Shown: positions 34,231 through 42,796 of the stretch, piece after piece | Layout: each line of letters begins with the position of its first letter | How positions within the stretch are numbered: the stretch's first letter is position 1 | Notes under the pieces: generated by a model | Told to the model about the DNA's origin: nothing | Seen by the model: the letters and a program-made list of their open reading frames with translations, nothing else | Database searches by the model: none | Assembly: GCA_046295175.1 (NCBI GenBank) | Contig: JBKBNY010000001.1 | Span: forward strand, 558,001-622,000 | Length of the DNA: 64,000 nucleotides | Source of the DNA: JALOLV01 sp046295175 | GTDB lineage: Bacteria; Bacteroidota; Bacteroidia; Cytophagales; Spirosomataceae | Reading direction: 5' to 3' | Program-made: the position numbers and the translations under genes

Positions 34231-35046
34231 TTAATTATTCATGTTTTGGCTCACAAGCGTGTACAAAATCTTTTTATCGGCATCGGTCAAGATTCGGCTG
34301 CCTTCGGTTTTGGTGTATTTACGTTTGAATGCCACAATAACTGCACTCGTATCTTTTAGATGGTAGCCAATTGATTTTAGTCCCAAATAAGGATTAAAAT
34401 CGGTCGGAATATTGAGATTCAACGTATCTCCGAACCAAACTCCAAAACCATTTTTTGATAGTAAATTCCAATCAAAATTGACATTTGGGTCGTTTTTGCG
34501 AGTCGGAGCAATATCGGCATGGCCGATGAAATTAGCGGTCGGAATATCGTATTTTTTCTTGAGATGAGTCAGCAGATTGAGTAAAGATTGCATCTGTTTT
34601 TCGGAGAATGGTTCAAAACCGTCATTGTCGAGTTCAATACCGATGCTCGATGAATTTACATCGTTTATCGTACCCCATTTTCCGACACCGCCATGCCAAG
34701 CACGCATATAATCGTTGAGCATTTGATGAATCACGCCATCTTCGCAAATTACATAATGAGCACTCACTTTGGTGCGTTCGAGTGTGAACGTTTTGAGGGT
34801 TTGTTCGCAGCTCTTTTGTGCAGTATGATGAATCACGACGATATTGGGCTTACGCAAACTAAAATTGGTAGTTCCAGCCCAAAAGTTGGCTTGTGCAACA
34901 CCCAGAGAATCAATTTTAGGCAATTGACGGATTACCTTGGCGTACTGCTTAGCTTGCTTTTTATAAGATTTATTGGTCTGTTTGTAAGGCCCCGACATAC
35001 AAGCCGTTAGGGCAAATAACGATAATATTTTTAGGTAATTTTTCAA
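34231..35046 (-). CDS. N-acetylmuramoyl-L-alanine amidase (lipoprotein)
   Basis: A 271-residue lipoprotein (LFALTAC, Cys16) with an Amidase_2/PGRP fold. Zinc ligands are His in VVIHHTAQKS and the later GHADIAPTRKNDPNVNFDW. NSSSIGIELDNDGFEPFS is the central strand. It cleaves amide bonds between MurNAc and the stem peptide, probably in recycling or remodelling at the outer membrane inner face. It precedes the phosphodiesterase gene by 15 nt. Confidence 0.9.
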   Translation of the reverse strand: MKNYLKILSLFALTACMSGPYKQTNKSYKKQAKQYAKVIRQLPKIDSLGVAQANFWAGTTNFSLRKPNIVVIHHTAQKSCEQTLKTFTLERTKVSAHYVICEDGVIHQMLNDYMRAWHGGVGKWGTINDVNSSSIGIELDNDGFEPFSEKQMQSLLNLLTHLKKKYDIPTANFIGHADIAPTRKNDPNVNFDWNLLSKNGFGVWFGDTLNLNIPTDFNPYLGLKSIGYHLKDTSAVIVAFKRKYTKTEGSRILTDADKKILYTLVSQNMNN

Positions 35047-35078
35047 GGTTTGTTTTTGAAGTAAGGTTGAGATAAATC

Positions 35079-35212
35079 GTTAATCGAAAATTGTTAATTG
35101 TTAATTGAGAATAATCATCGCAACAGCGAAACATTCGTTAATCAGAATTCATAATTACTTGGTTATCAATATCCTATTTAACGATTAACAATTAACTATT
35201 AACATAAACTAA
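35079..35212. repeat. GTTAAT dispersed inverted repeat, copy 2
   Basis: GTTAATCGAAAATTGTTAATTG at the left, ATAATTACTTGGTTATCAAT in the middle and AACGATTAACAATTAAC to TAACATAAACTAA at the right. It parallels 4652-4745 in order and sequence and fills the spacer before the ligA 3' end. Confidence 0.65.
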
Positions 35213-35231
35213 CACTTAGATGATTAAATGT

Positions 35232-35258
35232 CGATGGTATGATTCTCTCACACCATCG
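35232..35258 (-). terminator. Hairpin after ligA
   Basis: CGATGGTGTG and CATACCATCG (10 bp, one mismatch) on the minus strand just after the ligA stop. No T-run follows, so it is a weaker terminator candidate. Confidence 0.5.
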
Positions 35259-35265
35259 CTGTAAA

Positions 35266-37368
35266 TCAGCCTAAAAGCGTAATAAATTCGGCTTCGTTAA
35301 TCATTTTTACACCTAATTGCTGTGCTTTTTGGAGTTTTGAAGGCCCTGCCCCTTCGCCAACAATCAAGAAATCCAATTTTTTAGAAACTCCGCTGACCAA
35401 TTTTCCGCCATTGGCTTCAATTTTATTTTCGAGTTCTTCACGGCTGAAATTCTCAAACGTCCCCGTGTATAAAAACGTTTTTCCTTCGAGAGAATTACCT
35501 TCCATTTCAACCACAATATTCTCAGCCTCCATTTGCAAGCCAGACGCTTTCAAGCGATTTACAAACTCTTGATTTTCAAGCTCTTTGAAGAATTCTAAAA
35601 CACTTTGAGCAATGCGTTCGCCGACCTCTGGAACACTTCGCAAGGCCTCAAAATCGGCAACTTGTAGGGCATCCATCGTCTTGAAATAGGCCGCTAATTT
35701 CTCGGCAGTTGTTTCGCCCACAAAACGGATTCCGATACCAAAAAGTACCTTAGCAAATGGCTGCTGTTTCGATTTTTCGATACCATCCAAGATATTCTGA
35801 ACCGTTTTTTCTTTAAAACTCACTCGGCGTTCTTTGCCAGTTTCTTCATCGACCGTTACTTTTTCGAGTCCGAGCAATTGGTCGTATTTCAAATCATACA
35901 AATCGGCGGCGTTTCGCACCAAACCTTTGTCAAATAACAATTCCAATTTCCCTTCGCCAAGGCTTTCGATGTTCATGGCTTTGCGTTGGATAAAATGCTC
36001 TACTTTGCCTTTGATTTGCGGAGGACAGCCCTTGTCGTTGGGGCAAAAAGTAGCCGCTTCGCCTTCGTTTCGTTTCAATTCTGTTCCGCAAGCGGGGCAA
36101 TTTGTCGGAAAAACCAACTTTTGGTCGCTTAAAACAGGCTTTTTGTTTTTGTCAACGCCCGTAATTTTCGGGATAATTTCGCCAGCTTTTTCTACAAATA
36201 CATAATCGCCAATTTGCAGCCCCAAACGCACGATTTCGTCGGCATTGTGAAGAGTAGCACGTTTTACGGTAGTCATTGCTAATTCGATTGGTTCGAGTTC
36301 AGCAACTGGCGTAACTGCCCCCGTGCGTCCGACTTGGAAAGTCACACCTTTCAACAAAGTAGATTTAGACTCGGCTTTGTATTTGTACGCAATCGCCCAA
36401 CGTGGACTCTTCGACGTAAAACCCAGCTCTTCTCTTTGGGCATAATCATTGATTTTTACGACAATTCCATCAGTAGCACAAGGCAAGCTGTGGCGTTTCT
36501 CCGACCATTCATTTATATACGCTATAACCCCTTGAATATCAGTCACTTTTCGCCAAGTAGGTGATACATTAAAGCCCGTTTTTTTGAGCATCAAGAGGCT
36601 TTCTTCGTGGGTTTTGATGGCGTCATCATCCGATAAAAATTGATAAATATAACAATCCAATCCACGACGAGCGACCTCGCCCGAATCCTGCATTTTGAAT
36701 GTTCCTGCCGCCGCATTTCTTGGATTTGCCAACAGTGATTCGCCAATATCTTCTCGCTCTTGGTTGATTCTTTCAAACGAACTTATCGGCATAAAACCCT
36801 CGCCACGAATCTCGAAATTTTGAGTTTGAGGTTTCGGTGTTTCGAGTTGAGTATTTTCATTCTTAAATCCCAAGTCCGAAATCCGCAGTGGTAATGTTCG
36901 GATTGTCTTCACATTGGTTGTAATATCATCACCTTTTGTGCCATCGCCGCGAGTAACGCCACGAACCAAAACTCCGTTTTCGTAGGTCATCGAAAGCGAA
37001 ATACCATCAAACTTGATTTCGCAGATATATTCGTAGGGGCGGTCGGTCAGTACTTTTTTGATGCGTTCGTCCCAATCAATCAAATCTTGCTCGTTGTAAG
37101 TATTTGATAATGAGAGCATTGGGTAGCGATGCTCAACAGCCTTAAATTCTTTGGTAATCGTCCCTCCTACTCTATGCGTTGGCGAATCGGGGCGTTTGAG
37201 GTGAGGATTTTCGGATTCTAATTTTTCGAGTTCTTTGAGCAAAAAGTCAAATTCTTCGTCCGAAATCTCCGAAATTGCATCTTGGTAATAGCGGTGGTTA
37301 TAGTAGTTTAATTTATCGGTCAATTCATTAATCCGTTGGGCTTCGGCTGTATGTGAAAATAAGTCCAT
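35266..37368 (-). CDS. ligA: NAD-dependent DNA ligase
   Basis: Seals nicks in replication and repair using NAD+. The 700 residues contain the Ia domain, adenylation domain with Lys119 in CEIKFDGISLS, OB-fold, a zinc finger with four Cys (CPACGTE...CPNDKGC), helix-hairpin-helix repeats and a C-terminal BRCT domain (LEGKTFLYTGTF). Residues about 162-184 (SDLGFKNENTQLETPKPQ) look extra between TLPLRI and FEIRGEGFM; their DNA resembles repeats seen in spacers. This is the essential bacterial ligase and is otherwise of normal length. Confidence 0.96.
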   Translation of the reverse strand: MDLFSHTAEAQRINELTDKLNYYNHRYYQDAISEISDEEFDFLLKELEKLESENPHLKRPDSPTHRVGGTITKEFKAVEHRYPMLSLSNTYNEQDLIDWDERIKKVLTDRPYEYICEIKFDGISLSMTYENGVLVRGVTRGDGTKGDDITTNVKTIRTLPLRISDLGFKNENTQLETPKPQTQNFEIRGEGFMPISSFERINQEREDIGESLLANPRNAAAGTFKMQDSGEVARRGLDCYIYQFLSDDDAIKTHEESLLMLKKTGFNVSPTWRKVTDIQGVIAYINEWSEKRHSLPCATDGIVVKINDYAQREELGFTSKSPRWAIAYKYKAESKSTLLKGVTFQVGRTGAVTPVAELEPIELAMTTVKRATLHNADEIVRLGLQIGDYVFVEKAGEIIPKITGVDKNKKPVLSDQKLVFPTNCPACGTELKRNEGEAATFCPNDKGCPPQIKGKVEHFIQRKAMNIESLGEGKLELLFDKGLVRNAADLYDLKYDQLLGLEKVTVDEETGKERRVSFKEKTVQNILDGIEKSKQQPFAKVLFGIGIRFVGETTAEKLAAYFKTMDALQVADFEALRSVPEVGERIAQSVLEFFKELENQEFVNRLKASGLQMEAENIVVEMEGNSLEGKTFLYTGTFENFSREELENKIEANGGKLVSGVSKKLDFLIVGEGAGPSKLQKAQQLGVKMINEAEFITLLG

Positions 37369-37551
37369 TGATAGAATATAGGTTTATCATTTATGCAAAA
37401 ATAATGAAATTTGTGTCGTAATGACCTAAAAAAGCACCGTACTTTTCTGCCAATCTGTCAGTAATTAATACAATGGAATGAGATTTGAAAATATATCCCC
37501 GACCCTTAGAGGAGAGTTTTTATACTAAATCATTTAATTAATCATAAAATT

Positions 37552-39348
37552 ATGGCAGAAAAAGGTACGATTTCGATTAATACCGAAAACATCTTTCCGA
37601 TAATTAAGAAGTTTTTGTATTCAGACAATGAAATTTTCCTTCGTGAGTTGGTATCAAATGCGGTAGATGCCACACAAAAAATCAAGAAATTAGCTTCGAT
37701 AGGCGAATTCAACGGCGAATTAGGCGATTTAAAAATCAAAGTTGCGGTTGATAAAGACGCAAAAACCATCACGATTTCGGATGCTGGAATCGGGATGTCG
37801 GCCGAAGAAATCAAGAAATATATCAATCAAATTGCTTTTTCGGGAGCAAAAGAATTCTTAGAAAAATACAAAGAAAAAACCGATACAAAAGAAATTATCG
37901 GGCAGTTTGGTCTTGGGTTTTACTCGGCATTTATGGTGGCCGACCAAGTAGAAGTTATTTCTAAAAATTTCAAAGGCGAACCTGCCGCTCGTTGGATTTG
38001 TGATGGTAGCACCGAGTTTGAAATCACGGATTCGGACAAAGCCGAAAGAGGAACTGATGTTATATTACACGTTTCTGAAGAATCGGCTGAGTTTTTAGAT
38101 AATTTCAGAATCAAGCAAATTCTCGAAAAATACGGCAAATTCTTGCCAATCGAAATCGAATTTGAAGGAAATGTTATTAATAATCCAAATCCGATTTGGA
38201 CAAAATCACCATCTGATTTGACCGATGAAGATTACCTTAAATTCTACAAAGAACTTTATCCTTTTGGCGAAGACCCACTTTTCTGGATTCACCTCAATGT
38301 AGATTATCCATTTAATCTGACGGGTGTTTTGTATTTCCCGAAAATCAAAAAGGATTTCCAGCTCAATCGCGAAAAAATACAATTATACAGCCGCCAGGTT
38401 TTCATTACCGATGATGTTAAGAATGTCGTACCTGAGTTCTTGCAATTATTGCACGGTGTGATTGACTCGCCTGATATTCCGCTAAACGTTTCGAGAAGTT
38501 ATTTGCAAGCCGATGGCAATGTGAAGAAAATCAATAGCCACATTACTAAAAAGGTTGCTGATAAGTTATCTGAACTTTACAAAAATGACCGCAAGGCGTT
38601 TGAAGAAAAGTGGGAAAGTATCGGTCTTTTTGTGAAGTACGGAATCATCTCAGACGATAAATTCTACGACAGAGCCAAAGACTTTACGCTACTCAAAAAC
38701 ATTGATAATCAACTCTTTACATTTGAAGAGTACAAAGAAAAAGTAAAACCAAACCAAACCGATAAAAACGAAACAACGGTTTATCTTTATGCCAACGACA
38801 AGGGCAAACAAGATGCGTACATCGAGTCGGCGAAGAAGCGTGAGTACGATATTTTGCTATTGGATGATGTTTTGGATGGACACTTTATCAATGCTCTTGA
38901 ATCGAAATTAGAGAAGGTTACATTTAAACGTGTGGACTCAGAAACCCTCGATAAATTGATTGACAAAGACATCAAAATCGAGAGTGTACTGACCGAAGAC
39001 GAGAAAACCAAAGCCGAAGGTATCTTCAAAGAATTTGCGGGTACAAACATGGTGCAGATTGAGGCATTGCCAACCGACGAATTGCCAGTTTCGATTGTAT
39101 TGCCAGAATTTATGCGTCGCTGGAAAGACATGCAAGCCATTAGCGGTCAGGCGGGTATGTTTGGCGATATGCCTCTCGGCCTAACGATTGTGGTAAACGC
39201 CAACCACGCATTGATTGGCAAAGTCATCAAAAACGATGATAAAAACTTGGCAAAACAACTTTACGATTTGGCATTGCTTTCGCAAGGAATGCTATCGGGC
39301 AATGACCTGACTAAGTTTATCCAACGCTCGGTCGAGACTTTGCAGTAA
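37552..39348 (+). CDS. htpG: Molecular chaperone HtpG (Hsp90)
   Basis: An ATP-dependent cytosolic Hsp90 chaperone of 598 residues. N-terminal GHKL ATPase motifs are intact: LRELVSNAVDATQK, DAGIGMSAEEIKKYINQIAFSG, and GQFGLGFYSAFMVAD. The middle-domain block LNVSRSYLQADGNVKKI and the C-terminal dimerisation domain follow. No HrcA/CIRCE element was seen upstream. It is followed by a repeat hairpin at 39360 and a T-tailed hairpin at 39404. Confidence 0.97.
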   Translation: MAEKGTISINTENIFPIIKKFLYSDNEIFLRELVSNAVDATQKIKKLASIGEFNGELGDLKIKVAVDKDAKTITISDAGIGMSAEEIKKYINQIAFSGAKEFLEKYKEKTDTKEIIGQFGLGFYSAFMVADQVEVISKNFKGEPAARWICDGSTEFEITDSDKAERGTDVILHVSEESAEFLDNFRIKQILEKYGKFLPIEIEFEGNVINNPNPIWTKSPSDLTDEDYLKFYKELYPFGEDPLFWIHLNVDYPFNLTGVLYFPKIKKDFQLNREKIQLYSRQVFITDDVKNVVPEFLQLLHGVIDSPDIPLNVSRSYLQADGNVKKINSHITKKVADKLSELYKNDRKAFEEKWESIGLFVKYGIISDDKFYDRAKDFTLLKNIDNQLFTFEEYKEKVKPNQTDKNETTVYLYANDKGKQDAYIESAKKREYDILLLDDVLDGHFINALESKLEKVTFKRVDSETLDKLIDKDIKIESVLTEDEKTKAEGIFKEFAGTNMVQIEALPTDELPVSIVLPEFMRRWKDMQAISGQAGMFGDMPLGLTIVVNANHALIGKVIKNDDKNLAKQLYDLALLSQGMLSGNDLTKFIQRSVETLQ

Positions 39349-39359
39349 TAAAAACTCTA

Positions 39360-39390
39360 CCCCTGACAGGGCTTGAAGCCCTGTCAGGGG
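39360..39390. repeat. CCCTGACAGGG palindrome, left flank of Uma2 gene 2
   Basis: A near-perfect hairpin, CCCCTGACAGGGCTT / AAGCCCTGTCAGGGG, 11 nt after the htpG stop. Related arms occur at 40056-40088 and 46039-46086, so it is a dispersed element rather than a unique terminator. Confidence 0.8.
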
Positions 39391-39403
39391 TTTAAGATAG
39401 TTG

Positions 39404-39450
39404 CAAAAGGTAGAGAAATGCTTGTTATAAAGTCATTTTTCTACCTTTTG
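39404..39450 (+). terminator. T-tailed hairpin after htpG
   Basis: CAAAAGGTAGAGAAATG pairs with CATTTTTCTACCTTTTG (16 of 17), followed by TTTTAATAAT. A convincing terminator 55 nt after htpG; its last bases also provide the -33 of the next promoter. Confidence 0.75.
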
Positions 39451-39481
39451 TTTTAATAATCTGATTTAAAGATTAAATTTG
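39447..39481 (+). promoter_or_regulatory. Promoter of Uma2 gene 2
   Basis: TTTG at 39447-39450, a 23-nt spacer and TAAATTTG at 39474-39481, 19 nt before the ATG. The spacer is at the long end for the consensus. Confidence 0.45.
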
Positions 39482-39500
39482 GATAAATAAAGTAAGCGTT

Positions 39501-40052
39501 ATGATAGCTACGAAAGACATAAAAACGGTTTTGCCAAAAACTTTGGATGAATTTATGGCTTGGGAACAACCCGAAGATGGCTATAAATATGAATGGAATG
39601 ACGGAGAATTGATACGTTTCAATGGTACGAATAGAAAACAAATCTACATTTACGATTATCTAAACACACTTTTTATAACAAAAGGATACTGGCAAACTGG
39701 CACTTTGGTTTCGGAATACGATGTAATGCTTTCGGGGATTCAGATGCGTCGCCCAGATATTGCTTACCTTACAAAAGAGCAAATTGAACAAACTAAACAA
39801 GGGGTTGATGTTATTCCTGAATTTGTGATTGAAATTCTATCCGAAAATGACAATATCAATAAGGTTGAAGAAAAAGTAGCCGAGTATTTCAAGGCAGGAG
39901 TAAAAGTAATTTGGAATATTTATGTAGAGCAAAAAGTAGTTTATGTTTATACTTCACGTCGTGAAGTAAAGATTTGTATCGAAAACGATATTTGTTCAGC
40001 AAAACCCATTTTAGAGGATTTTGAAGTGCAAGTAGATAAACTTTTAATATAA
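39501..40052 (+). CDS. Uma2 family endonuclease (2)
   Basis: A 183-residue Uma2 protein, PD-(D/E)XK fold: QMRRPDIAYL (Asp), PEFVIEILSENDN (Glu) and the following KVEEKVAEYFKAGVKVIW (Lys). It is more diverged from the copy at 13019, with acidic early residues (WEQPEDGYKYEWNDGEL). A 17-nt perfect palindrome (ACTTCACG-T-CGTGAAGT, 39951-39967) lies inside the gene, encoding TSRREV. Like the other Uma2 gene it is flanked by related hairpins, the second beginning 4 nt after its stop. Confidence 0.85.
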   Translation: MIATKDIKTVLPKTLDEFMAWEQPEDGYKYEWNDGELIRFNGTNRKQIYIYDYLNTLFITKGYWQTGTLVSEYDVMLSGIQMRRPDIAYLTKEQIEQTKQGVDVIPEFVIEILSENDNINKVEEKVAEYFKAGVKVIWNIYVEQKVVYVYTSRREVKICIENDICSAKPILEDFEVQVDKLLI

Positions 40053-40055
40053 CCA

Positions 40056-40088
40056 CCCCCAACAGAGTTACAATCCCTGTCAGGGGTT
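40056..40088. repeat. CCCTGTCAGGGG palindrome, right flank of Uma2 gene 2
   Basis: Left arm CCCCCAACAGAG is decayed, right arm CCCTGTCAGGGGTT is intact. It starts 4 nt after the Uma2 stop and reaches within 4 nt of the convergent Hsp70-like gene's stop. It matches the arms of 39360-39390. Confidence 0.7.
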
Positions 40089-40091
40089 CTT

Positions 40092-41366
40092 CTATTTATC
40101 ACCAGCCAAAACCTTGTAGCTATACGCAAGCCCCATCGCAACACTATTGAAATTATCACCCGATTTGATTTTATCAACCCCGAAATGTTGCACAAATCTC
40201 TCACGCAGCGGACGCACCATCGAGGTCCCGCCAGTCATAAAAACAACATCAATATCGTTTGGTTTTACCTGATTTTTATCCAGAAAATTAAGCATATAAG
40301 TATCAATACTATTCAAGTTTTTTTGGATAATTTCATCCGTAAACTCCTCAATCGAAATCTTTTCCGAAAATGTAATTCCGTGTTGGTCAAATGCAAAATC
40401 TGATGAATCGGCCGTGGCTAATTCGATTTTCGTTTTTTCGATTTCTTTGAATAAAACATAACCGAGGTTGTCTTCGACCAATGTCAATAGATTCTTAACT
40501 CGGTAATCTTTACCCGAAAAATTATAGGATTTATTGATACTAATCCGCATTCGGAGTGTATCTAAGAAATTCATCCGTTCCCACGTACAAATACTATGAA
40601 AATACGAAAGCGGTAAATCTATCGGCTTCCCTTTATTTATTTCTTCTTTTACACCACGCCCAAAATGGGGTGTCCCGCGATGCCACATAATGTCAGAATC
40701 GAAACTATCACCACCTATATAAATCCCGCCTTGGGCAATCATATCGGCTCGGCGGTCGGCGTTATTGATAGCCGCAGGGTTAAGTTTCATCAACGAAAAA
40801 TCGGAAGTTCCACCCCCAAAATCGCCAACCAAAACCAACTGCTCTTTATTGATATTACGCTCGTAAGTGAAAGCCGCCCCAATTGGCTCCAATTGAAAAT
40901 AAAACTCACTAAAACCAGCAATTTGAGCGGCATTTGCTAATCTTTTTTGGGCTAAAGCATCTTTTTCGGGGTTTTCATCGAAAACTACGGGGCGACCAAT
41001 GACCGCCGTCGTAATGTTTTCGCCTACGAAATTATCGGCTTGTTTTTTAAGATAAATTAATATCAACGAAACCAAATCTTCGGCTTTAAAACTTTTGTTA
41101 CCGATAATCGTATTTACAAAGCTTTTATTGGGCAAAACCTTTTTGATAGACTTCATAAATCGCCCTTTCATACGGCTTTCTACATAGCCCTCAACGGCCG
41201 ATTGACCCACCAAATGCTGTAATTGCTCATTACGATTTTGAAGTTCTGGAAAAAACAACAGCGAAGGCACTGTAAACAATTTGACAATCTTATTGGTCTC
41301 GGTTTCAAGAATTACCAATGTCGAATTACTTGTTCCGAAGTCAATTCCGTAGATAAATTTGCTCAT
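40092..41366 (-). CDS. Hsp70 family protein (YegD-like)
   Basis: A 424-residue actin-fold ATPase with only the nucleotide-binding domain. ATG 41366 (MSKFIYGIDFGTSNSTLVIL) places the phosphate-1 motif at the normal N-terminus; a 31-codon upstream extension is unlikely. DFGGGTSDFSL (phosphate 2) and VFMTGGTSMVRPLRERF (adenosine motif) are clear. The substrate-binding domain of DnaK is absent, as in YegD. Role unknown. Convergent with Uma2 gene 2. Confidence 0.88.
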   Translation of the reverse strand: MSKFIYGIDFGTSNSTLVILETETNKIVKLFTVPSLLFFPELQNRNEQLQHLVGQSAVEGYVESRMKGRFMKSIKKVLPNKSFVNTIIGNKSFKAEDLVSLILIYLKKQADNFVGENITTAVIGRPVVFDENPEKDALAQKRLANAAQIAGFSEFYFQLEPIGAAFTYERNINKEQLVLVGDFGGGTSDFSLMKLNPAAINNADRRADMIAQGGIYIGGDSFDSDIMWHRGTPHFGRGVKEEINKGKPIDLPLSYFHSICTWERMNFLDTLRMRISINKSYNFSGKDYRVKNLLTLVEDNLGYVLFKEIEKTKIELATADSSDFAFDQHGITFSEKISIEEFTDEIIQKNLNSIDTYMLNFLDKNQVKPNDIDVVFMTGGTSMVRPLRERFVQHFGVDKIKSGDNFNSVAMGLAYSYKVLAGDK

Positions 41367-41436
41367 AAAAATCAAAAAAGACCGCAAAAATAGGGATTCT
41401 GAATGGATTATGCGTGCTTTTTCTGAAAATAAAAAA

Positions 41437-41455
41437 GGACGTAAGCCGTACGTCC
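41437..41455 (-). terminator. Terminator of cysE
   Basis: GGACGTA and TACGTCC with a 5-nt loop, followed on the minus strand by TTTTTTATTTTC, 30 nt after the cysE stop. Confidence 0.8.
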
Positions 41456-41485
41456 TCAAAATATCACTATATCATTCTAAATCAT

Positions 41486-42298
41486 TTACTCAGCAGGCTC
41501 ACGCTCCACAACCTTGATTTCGGGCTTGTGATAAACCGTCGAGTAAGCCGGAACACTCTTCGTGAGCCAGACGTTACCGCCGATGATTGAGTTTTGCCCG
41601 ATTGTCGTTTTACCGCCCAAAATCGTCGCTCCCGAATAAATCACTACGTGGTCTTCGACAGTCGGGTGGCGTTTGGTATTCGCCAATGATTTCTCGACAC
41701 TCAAAGCCCCAAGCGTAACACCTTGATAAAGTTTTACGTGTTTGCCAATAATAGTAGATTCGCCGATAACGATACCCGTTCCGTGGTCGATGAAGAAATA
41801 TTCGTCAATCGTAGCTCCTGGGTGAATATCAATTCCAGTTTTTGAATGGGCATATTCGGTCAGAATTCGTGGTAAAAGAGGAATATCTAAATTGTACAAT
41901 TGATGAGCAATTCTATAAAATGTAATCGCAAAGAAACCCGGATACGCACGCACAACCTCATACTCGCTTTTGGCGGCGGGGTCTCCCTCGATAATCGCCT
42001 GAATATCAGTCTTTAATGTTTCGTAAATCGACGGAATCGCATCAATAAATTGCTTGGCCTTCAACTCGGCATTGCAATCTTTGCATTGGTACGTCGAAAG
42101 AAGCATATTTCTTAAATCCAATTCTAAATTCTTGAACTGAATCTCGATTTCTTCGGCCGAATGGTAGTATTCTTTGGTTTGTTCAGGAAACAACAAACGG
42201 ATAAGTCTCAATGCCCAAGCCGCAATCTCTTTGGTGGGTGGCACCGCAACAGTCTTTTGGTGCTTATCGAATATGTGCTGTAAAAAATGCTGATTCAT
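41486..42298 (-). CDS. cysE: Serine O-acetyltransferase
   Basis: Acetylates L-serine with acetyl-CoA, the first step of cysteine synthesis. The 270-residue protein has an N-terminal helical SAT domain and a C-terminal left-handed beta-helix of hexapeptide repeats: GIDIHPGATIDEYFFIDHGTG, VIGESTIIGKHVKLYQGVTLG, VIYSGATILGGKTTIGQNSIIGG (listed in parts). EpsC-type length. Monocistronic; divergent from a 53-aa small gene. Confidence 0.92.
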   Translation of the reverse strand: MNQHFLQHIFDKHQKTVAVPPTKEIAAWALRLIRLLFPEQTKEYYHSAEEIEIQFKNLELDLRNMLLSTYQCKDCNAELKAKQFIDAIPSIYETLKTDIQAIIEGDPAAKSEYEVVRAYPGFFAITFYRIAHQLYNLDIPLLPRILTEYAHSKTGIDIHPGATIDEYFFIDHGTGIVIGESTIIGKHVKLYQGVTLGALSVEKSLANTKRHPTVEDHVVIYSGATILGGKTTIGQNSIIGGNVWLTKSVPAYSTVYHKPEIKVVEREPAE

Positions 42299-42480
42299 CT
42301 TAATGATTTGTTATTCTGAACTACCTAATTGCTAACAATCTAAAATTACGCCACGTTCAACCGAATGACAAAATTTATTTGACGAAGTTGCTCTTTAGAA
42401 CTATTAAACCTCGCAAATTGGCAATAATTCATCTTCCACGCTAAAAATAATTTTACCGCTAAATAAATTTTTTGAGTCGT

Positions 42481-42514
42481 TTTGCGAAATTTCGCTAAAT
42501 ACATATTATCTTTG
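42481..42514 (+). promoter_or_regulatory. Promoter of the 53-aa gene
   Basis: TTTG at 42481-42484, a 22-nt spacer and TATCTTTG at 42507-42514 match the Bacteroidota promoter form; transcription would start near 42521, about 36 nt before the ATG. Confidence 0.6.
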
Positions 42515-42556
42515 AGTCCTCAAAAAACTTCAAACACTCTTAAACCAAACACTACA

Positions 42557-42718
42557 ATGAAAACTAACACTTACACAATGCCATCTACAACTGTTATGGG
42601 GTCTTCAAAAGTAGCAGATGATAAAGTACCCGACCTACGCGATGTTCTACGCATGATTGGTATCCAAGAAGTTACGGCCAACGTGTTCAGCTTGCCAAAT
42701 AAGAAGAAAAAAGACTGA
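42557..42718 (+). CDS. Small protein of unknown function (53 aa)
   Basis: ATG 42557 opens a 53-residue protein, MKTNTYTMPSTTVMGSSKVA to VFSLPNKKKKD. It has a Thr/Ser-rich start, a middle amphipathic helix (KVPDLRDVLRMIGIQEV) and a Lys-rich end; no signal peptide. A good promoter lies upstream, so it is likely expressed. A 25-codon upstream extension in frame begins before the promoter and is rejected. No family is recognised; a precursor peptide or small regulator are possible but unsupported. Confidence 0.6.
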   Translation: MKTNTYTMPSTTVMGSSKVADDKVPDLRDVLRMIGIQEVTANVFSLPNKKKKD

Positions 42719-42744
42719 TTTTATCGAGACGTGAGTAATAAATA

Positions 42745-42789
42745 ATTCGAGTTATTCGGAGTATTCGAGAGATTCGAAGCATTCGAGAA
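42745..42789. repeat. Five 9-bp tandem repeats
   Basis: ATTCGAGTT, ATTCGGAGT, ATTCGAGAG, ATTCGAAGC and ATTCGAGAA run head to tail between the small gene and the glycosyltransferase 3' end. The same 9-bp spacing recurs at 47664-47695. Confidence 0.75.
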
Positions 42790-42796
42790 ATTTATC

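Noticed and set aside
40092..41366. DnaK
   Set aside because: The protein is only 424 residues and lacks the substrate-binding domain; it is a YegD-like Hsp70 relative.
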